Below are positions 5,721 through 9,660 of a stretch of 9,660 nt of DNA, piece after piece. This DNA is from Candidatus Mediterraneibacter gallistercoris (lineage in GTDB: Bacteria > Bacillota_A > Clostridia > Lachnospirales > Lachnospiraceae): contig DWWI01000024.1 of the NCBI GenBank assembly GCA_019119745.1, positions 1 to 9,660 of the forward strand, read 5' to 3'. A program made the position numbers and the translations under genes. Every line of letters starts with the position of its first letter. Position 1 is the first letter of the stretch. The notes under the pieces are model-generated. The model saw nothing but the letters and a program-made list of their open reading frames with translations, was not told the origin of the DNA and did no database searches.

Positions 5721-7214
5721 CTATTCTTCAGACACGAGATCGTATTTCACCACATCCATATTTACCACTCCGTCAGCAAAGAAGGAAATCCCGTCTGCCG
5801 ACTGGTCTGTATACATGGTTGCCGTCATGACCTGCTCTCCGTCGTTTACGAAGACCTCCACACTGAACCGGTCGAGGATTACCCGCAGTTTCAGTTCTCC
5901 GTTTTTGCTGTTCACCAGACTTCGTCTCTGGTGGATGATTGCTCTTCTTGAACCGGAGAATTTCCGGTCTATTTTAAGAACTGATTCATGAGGCCGGAAG
6001 CTGATCGCTGTCTGATACTTTTCATCCTGGGCAAAACGCAGGGCAAATTTCTGATAAAGCTTCTCCCCGTCTCCCGGGCGCAGTGTCAGTTCAATGTCCA
6101 CTTTTCTTCCCTTTACGCCATCCAGACTGATCACATCAGAAAAGGTCACGTCACGGTGCTCCACTTTATTCACTCTTAATTCGTCCAGTTCGCGGATCGG
6201 TCTCTGGCAGAGTCTTCCGTCTTTTATAAATAGTTCTCTGGGCAGGCTCATCTGTCCGAACCACTTATCTTCCGGTGAGCGCAGGTTGCACGCATCCCAG
6301 TTCTGCATCCAGCCGATCATCACCCGCCGTCCGTCGGGCGTCAGAATCGTCTGAGGCGCATAGAAGTCGATTCCATAATCAATGGCCTGATCATGCTCCT
6401 CTGTAAAATTCCCCGTCTCCTCGTCATACTCTCCGATCAGACAGAGAGTTCCGTTTCCGTTGTGGTATTCAAATCCTTCCGGAAGCATATCCTGTGGACT
6501 TGTCAGAAGAACCCATTTGCCGTCCAACTCGAAGAAATCGGGGCACTCCCACATTTTGCCGAAACGGTTATTGTTTGCAGCAAGTACACTTTTAAACTTC
6601 CACTGGAATCCGTCCGGACTGGTATACAGCAGAATCTGCCCGCTTCCGTCTGCAGGACGGTTCCCGACAACACAGCAGTAGGTACCGTCTTCTTTCTGCC
6701 ACATCTTCGGATCGCGGAAGTCATGGACACTGCTTCCTTCCGGGATATCTGTTTTATCCAATACCGGATTCATCTCATACTTCTCGTAATCCACTCCGTC
6801 ACCCACGGCAAGGCACTGGGTCTGCATATCACAGTATTCTCCGTTTGCCTGACGCTCCCGAAGTACTCCGGTATACATCAACAGCTGTCTGCCGTCCGGG
6901 AGCGTTACCGCGCTCCCGGAAAAGCATCCGTCTCTGTCATAAGCCTCATCCGGTGCCAGAGCTGCCGGGAGGTACTCCCAGTGCAGAAGGTCTTTGCTCA
7001 CCGCATGTCCCCAGTGCATGGATCCCCACCTCGGCTCATACGGATAATACTGATAAAACATGTGATACTGTCCGTTGTGATAAGAGAATCCGTTTGGATC
7101 ATTCATCCAGCCAGTACGTGTAGACAAATGGAAATCCGGGCGTTCCTCTTTCTTTATCATTTTTTCAGAAGCTTCTTCGTATTTTCTTGCTTCACGCAGT
7201 GTCTGACTTGTCAT
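5721..7214 (-). CDS. Glycoside hydrolase family 32 beta-fructofuranosidase (sucrose / sucrose-6-phosphate hydrolase type)
   Basis: This is a 497-residue enzyme without a signal peptide, so cytoplasmic, of the usual SacA/ScrB length. The five-bladed propeller carries all three GH32 acidic residues: nucleophile Asp39 in WMNDPNG (36-42), transition-state stabiliser Asp168 in FRDPK, and acid/base Glu223 in WECPD. FSGS (98-101) and the WMQNWD stretch (302-307) line the family's substrate pocket. The C-terminal beta-sandwich is marked by DRFSVEVFVNDGE (448-460). It removes terminal fructose from sucrose or short fructo-oligosaccharides. The neighbouring ABC importer, rather than a PTS, suggests unphosphorylated substrate. 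I chose the ATG at 7212-7214. An AAGGAAAGG site overlaps the preceding gene's stop, and the extra frame upstream (to 7325) lies inside that gene. It is the last gene of the sugar operon. The frame stays open for 32 codons beyond its TAG. Confidence 0.93.
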   Translation of the reverse strand: MTSQTLREARKYEEASEKMIKKEERPDFHLSTRTGWMNDPNGFSYHNGQYHMFYQYYPYEPRWGSMHWGHAVSKDLLHWEYLPAALAPDEAYDRDGCFSGSAVTLPDGRQLLMYTGVLRERQANGEYCDMQTQCLAVGDGVDYEKYEMNPVLDKTDIPEGSSVHDFRDPKMWQKEDGTYCCVVGNRPADGSGQILLYTSPDGFQWKFKSVLAANNNRFGKMWECPDFFELDGKWVLLTSPQDMLPEGFEYHNGNGTLCLIGEYDEETGNFTEEHDQAIDYGIDFYAPQTILTPDGRRVMIGWMQNWDACNLRSPEDKWFGQMSLPRELFIKDGRLCQRPIRELDELRVNKVEHRDVTFSDVISLDGVKGRKVDIELTLRPGDGEKLYQKFALRFAQDEKYQTAISFRPHESVLKIDRKFSGSRRAIIHQRRSLVNSKNGELKLRVILDRFSVEVFVNDGEQVMTATMYTDQSADGISFFADGVVNMDVVKYDLVSEE

Positions 7215-7233
7215 ATTGATTTGTTTCCTTTCC

Positions 7234-8943
7234 TTAATTTCCAGTTGCGGTATCTGCAGTCTCTGTTGTTTCCATTTCTGACAGTGACTCCTGATACTGG
7301 TCAAAATATTTCTGCTTGATGGCAAGGTATTCGGAAAGTCCGTAATCCTCCATCTTCTGGAGATAGGAGTCCCACTCTTCCTCTATACCGCCGTTTAAGA
7401 TCCAGTCCGCTTTCTTCTGCTCCGCGTATTTCTTGATATCCGTGTCGAGCTGCGACACTCTGTTGGTATCATCAATGCTCATAAATACATTCGGATACAC
7501 ATATTTGCTGTGCATATCTTTCAGATAAGTCTCGTGCATATTGTCGAGACGCCATTTTGCATCGTCCGGCTGTGTCACGTAGACGTCATAATAATCGTTC
7601 AGTACAGCCAGCGGGCCGTTTACGGACTGCGCCTGTCTTACCTCTACAGGCGACGCGTCTCCGAGATCCAGATGTTTCAGCATTTTTCCGCCTTCCGCGT
7701 TGGTGCTCATCTCGAAAATATTGTCGGCATCTTTTTCGCCGTATGTTCCCCAGTTATTCTGAACCGACTGGAGCGGAGCATACATCTGGTCAATCCATGA
7801 AGCTGCAAGAGCGGTATCCCGGCAGCTTGTGGTCAGTACGCATCTTCCACGGTCAAATCCGCTGGTCTCGCTTCCGTTCTGCCTTGTAATATTAACAAGA
7901 CCGTCCGGTCCCGCCAGAGCCGGCATCATCACGTAATCCTCATAGTTGTCGATATTTGCGATATCCCATGTAAAACAGAGGCCGTATCTGTGGTTCTTAC
8001 CCTTTGCCACATAAGTGGACCATTCCTGAGTAAATGCCTCAGGGTCTACAAGATCCTGTTCTACAAGAGAATGGAGCCATTCGATTCCTTCTTTATAGCC
8101 TTCCTGTACCGTTGTATAGATCACTTCTCCGTCATCTGTCACCGCAAAATGATCTCCGGTATCTCCATAGCCTTCCCCGAAGCCGTTGATCAGGATTGCG
8201 GGGTCCTGATCGCCGTTGTTGATGATAAATGACATCGGGATCACATCGCCCTCGATATCAAATTCCTCTTCAAGGGCATCCGCATTATCGCGGAATGCGA
8301 TCAGCGCCTGCTCCAGTTCATCTGTCGTGTCGGGCACATCGAGTCCGAGGAAATCCAGCCATTTCTTATTAATATACGGAATATCACCGATGGCCTGAAT
8401 CGCTTCCTTGCCTTCGCCAAGCTGTTCGATCCACGGAAATGAGTAAATATGTCCATCCGGCGCAGTCACCATGGTTCTGTACTCCGGATATTTCTCGAAT
8501 ACAGCCTGAAGATTGGGCATGTATTTGTCGATCAGGTTTTCCAGCGGAATAATGATACCCTGTTTTGCATACCTGAGCAGATCGTAGTCATTCATGCCCG
8601 CCGTAAAAAGTCCGTCCGGCAGGTTTCCGAACTGTGCCAGAGCAAGGTTTTTCTTATCGGCAAACTGGTCGTCCACAAAACATGTCCAGTCAATATGTAC
8701 ATTGGTCTGCTTCTCCAGCCTCTTGAAGATCAGCTTGTCATTGGGCTCCTGTGTAGTCGTTGCCGGAGCGCTTGTAATAAACGAAAGCTCTTTCGTCTCT
8801 TTGAGCGGAAATGTTACTTCTTCGATCGGAGTATCCGGATCTGTATCTGCAACCTGCGCGGTTCCGCTGCTGCATCCGAACAGGGACAGTGTTAATATGA
8901 GGGACAGGCCCAGTCCTGTCAGTCTCTTGATTCTGCTTTTCAT
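7234..8943 (-). CDS. CUT1-family ABC sugar-binding lipoprotein (LplA/SusX-like)
   Basis: This 569-residue extracellular solute-binding protein has a lipoprotein signal peptide: basic n-region (KSRIKR), hydrophobic core, and lipobox LFGC with Cys24 as lipid attachment, followed by an acidic linker. The mature part shows features of large CUT1 binding proteins: KETKELSFITSAPA near the start, an interrupted stretch LPDGLFTAGMNDYDLLRYAKQGIIIPL, and IPYINKKWLDFLGLDVPDTTDEL, where an incoming sugar is usually held between lobes. The C-terminal helix ends in a Thr/Glu-rich tail. It starts at ATG 8941-8943 with AGGAGG 10 bases upstream, 14 bases after the permease stop, and is followed after 19 bases by the GH32 gene. 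Substrate is inferred from that enzyme: sucrose or fructo-oligosaccharides. Large size (over 500 residues) suits oligosaccharides. Confidence 0.92.
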   Translation of the reverse strand: MKSRIKRLTGLGLSLILTLSLFGCSSGTAQVADTDPDTPIEEVTFPLKETKELSFITSAPATTTQEPNDKLIFKRLEKQTNVHIDWTCFVDDQFADKKNLALAQFGNLPDGLFTAGMNDYDLLRYAKQGIIIPLENLIDKYMPNLQAVFEKYPEYRTMVTAPDGHIYSFPWIEQLGEGKEAIQAIGDIPYINKKWLDFLGLDVPDTTDELEQALIAFRDNADALEEEFDIEGDVIPMSFIINNGDQDPAILINGFGEGYGDTGDHFAVTDDGEVIYTTVQEGYKEGIEWLHSLVEQDLVDPEAFTQEWSTYVAKGKNHRYGLCFTWDIANIDNYEDYVMMPALAGPDGLVNITRQNGSETSGFDRGRCVLTTSCRDTALAASWIDQMYAPLQSVQNNWGTYGEKDADNIFEMSTNAEGGKMLKHLDLGDASPVEVRQAQSVNGPLAVLNDYYDVYVTQPDDAKWRLDNMHETYLKDMHSKYVYPNVFMSIDDTNRVSQLDTDIKKYAEQKKADWILNGGIEEEWDSYLQKMEDYGLSEYLAIKQKYFDQYQESLSEMETTETADTATGN

Positions 8944-8957
8944 CGATTCTCAGCCTC

Positions 8958-9660
8958 CTAACCTTTTACAGAACCTACCATGATTCCTTTGTCAAAATAC
9001 TTCTGGAAGAACGGATACATGATCAGAAGCGGCAGACTCGACACAACGATCGTCGCGTATTTCAGCAGTTCCGCCACCTTCGCCATCTCCGCCGTACTCT
9101 GGATATCTGCGATCATACCCGGCTGAGGCGTATTCTGTACAAGGATTGATCTGAGCACAAGCTGCAGTGGCTGCATATTGGCATCATTCAGATAGATCAT
9201 GGCATCGAAATAGCTGTTCCACATTCCTACAAAGGACCACAGCGCCAGCACCGCGATGATCGGCTTGCACACCGGCATCATGATCTTGAAGAAATGCTGG
9301 ATCTCGCTTGCCCCGTCCAGTGCGGACGCCTCTCTGAGCTCTCCCGGAATTGACTGGAAATAGGTTCTTGCGAGGATCATATTCCACACGTTGAACGCTC
9401 CCGGAAGGAGAATCGCCCAGATCGTATTTACCATGTGCAGGTTATTGATCAGGATGAACGTGGGGATCATACCGCCGCCGAAGAACATCGTGATCACAAA
9501 AATAATGTTAAAGAACTTACGTCCCACAAACTCTTTCTTGGACATCGGGTAAGCTGCCAGCAGTGTAACAAATACAGAGATTACCGTAAATGCCGCTGAA
9601 TAAAAGAATGAGTTGGCAAATCCCCGCCAGATCATATCATTTTCCAGCACGCGTCTGTAG
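8958..9660 (-). CDS. CUT1-family ABC sugar transporter permease (LplC/SusT2-like), start outside window
   Basis: The visible 233 or so residues form the membrane domain of a binding-protein-dependent sugar importer. They include the cytoplasmic EAA loop (IPGELREASALDGASEIQHFFKIMMP), which docks the ATPase, preceded by MFFGGGMIPTFILI and followed by the LALWSFVGMWNSYFDAMIYL helix. It ends in KYFDKGIMVGSVKG, the usual C-terminus of LplC/YtcP-type permeases. The frame stays open to the window end (codons for YRR precede GTG 9648-9650). Family alignment indicates that the first helix lies further upstream, so the GTG is not the true start. Its TAG stop (8958-8960) overlaps the ribosome site of the binding-protein gene, indicating coupled translation. 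A partner permease (LplB/SusT1 type) is expected just beyond the edge; no ATPase gene is visible. Confidence 0.93.
   Translation of the reverse strand, partial: YRRVLENDMIWRGFANSFFYSAAFTVISVFVTLLAAYPMSKKEFVGRKFFNIIFVITMFFGGGMIPTFILINNLHMVNTIWAILLPGAFNVWNMILARTYFQSIPGELREASALDGASEIQHFFKIMMPVCKPIIAVLALWSFVGMWNSYFDAMIYLNDANMQPLQLVLRSILVQNTPQPGMIADIQSTAEMAKVAELLKYATIVVSSLPLLIMYPFFQKYFDKGIMVGSVKG

Noticed and set aside
5575..5991. 138-codon open frame on the plus strand downstream of the copper terminator
   Set aside because: It begins just after a strong terminator without a promoter, is mostly antisense to GH32, and gives a Ser/Thr/Phe-rich product of no known family.
6393..7319. 308-codon open frame on the plus strand
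   Set aside because: It lies wholly antisense to the GH32 gene, whose catalytic motifs are intact. The translated product has no recognisable domain, and no ribosome site stands out. It is a shadow frame.
7215..7325. N-terminal extension of the GH32 enzyme
   Set aside because: It lies within the 3' end of the binding-lipoprotein gene. A ribosome site precedes ATG 7214, and the resulting protein has normal family length.

Overview
The window looks like chromosomal DNA of a gut-type Clostridia, most likely Lachnospiraceae. The evidence is moderate GC, strong AGGAGG-type ribosome sites, a csoR-copA copper operon with a CopZ domain at the CopA C-terminus, and a CUT1 ABC sugar importer next to a cytoplasmic GH32 enzyme. 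This placement is inferred from gene content and protein style, not from a database match.

Layout. (1) Positions 1-674, minus strand: two tandem flavodoxin-fold NAD(P)H/FMN oxidoreductase genes, the second running off the left edge. The complete one has a C-x2-C-x2-C-x6-C motif like iron-sulfur flavoproteins. (2) Positions 675-829: a divergent control region with a sigma-A-like promoter for the oxidoreductases. An inverted repeat covers its -35 box. (3) Positions 830-1162, plus strand: a HxlR/YodB-type regulator with cysteines near both ends, probably a redox or electrophile sensor of the neighbouring oxidoreductases. (4) Positions 1191-2363, minus strand: a 12-TM-type MFS efflux transporter, convergent with the regulator. 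(5) Positions 2538-5501, plus strand: a copper-resistance operon. It has a consensus promoter with a CsoR box lodged between -35 and -10 and a second CsoR box in the leader, then csoR (GTG start), then a Cu(I)-exporting P1B-ATPase. The ATPase reading frame runs without a stop into a complete CopZ chaperone that keeps its own Shine-Dalgarno and ATG. A strong 12-bp-stem terminator follows. (6) Positions 5721-9660, minus strand: the downstream end of a sugar operon, in transcription order CUT1 permease (partial), lipoprotein solute-binding protein, GH32 beta-fructofuranosidase. The order matches pneumococcal susT2-susX-susH as I recall it.

How the genes work together. Copper binding to CsoR should release the csoR-copA(Z) promoter. 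CopZ, free or tethered, would hand Cu(I) to CopA for export. The sugar operon would import sucrose or short fructo-oligosaccharides and cleave them in the cytoplasm; no ATPase subunit is seen, so a shared MsmK-type ATPase is presumed. The oxidoreductase/HxlR pair resembles the YodB-azoreductase and HypR-nitroreductase stress modules of Bacillus. No tRNA, rRNA, CRISPR, insertion sequence or prophage gene is visible, and no gene-free stretch exceeds about 300 bases.

Most of the window is ordinary metabolic and resistance content. The most notable features are the copA/copZ in-frame fusion with an internal translation start, the paired CsoR boxes, and the HxlR operator architecture.
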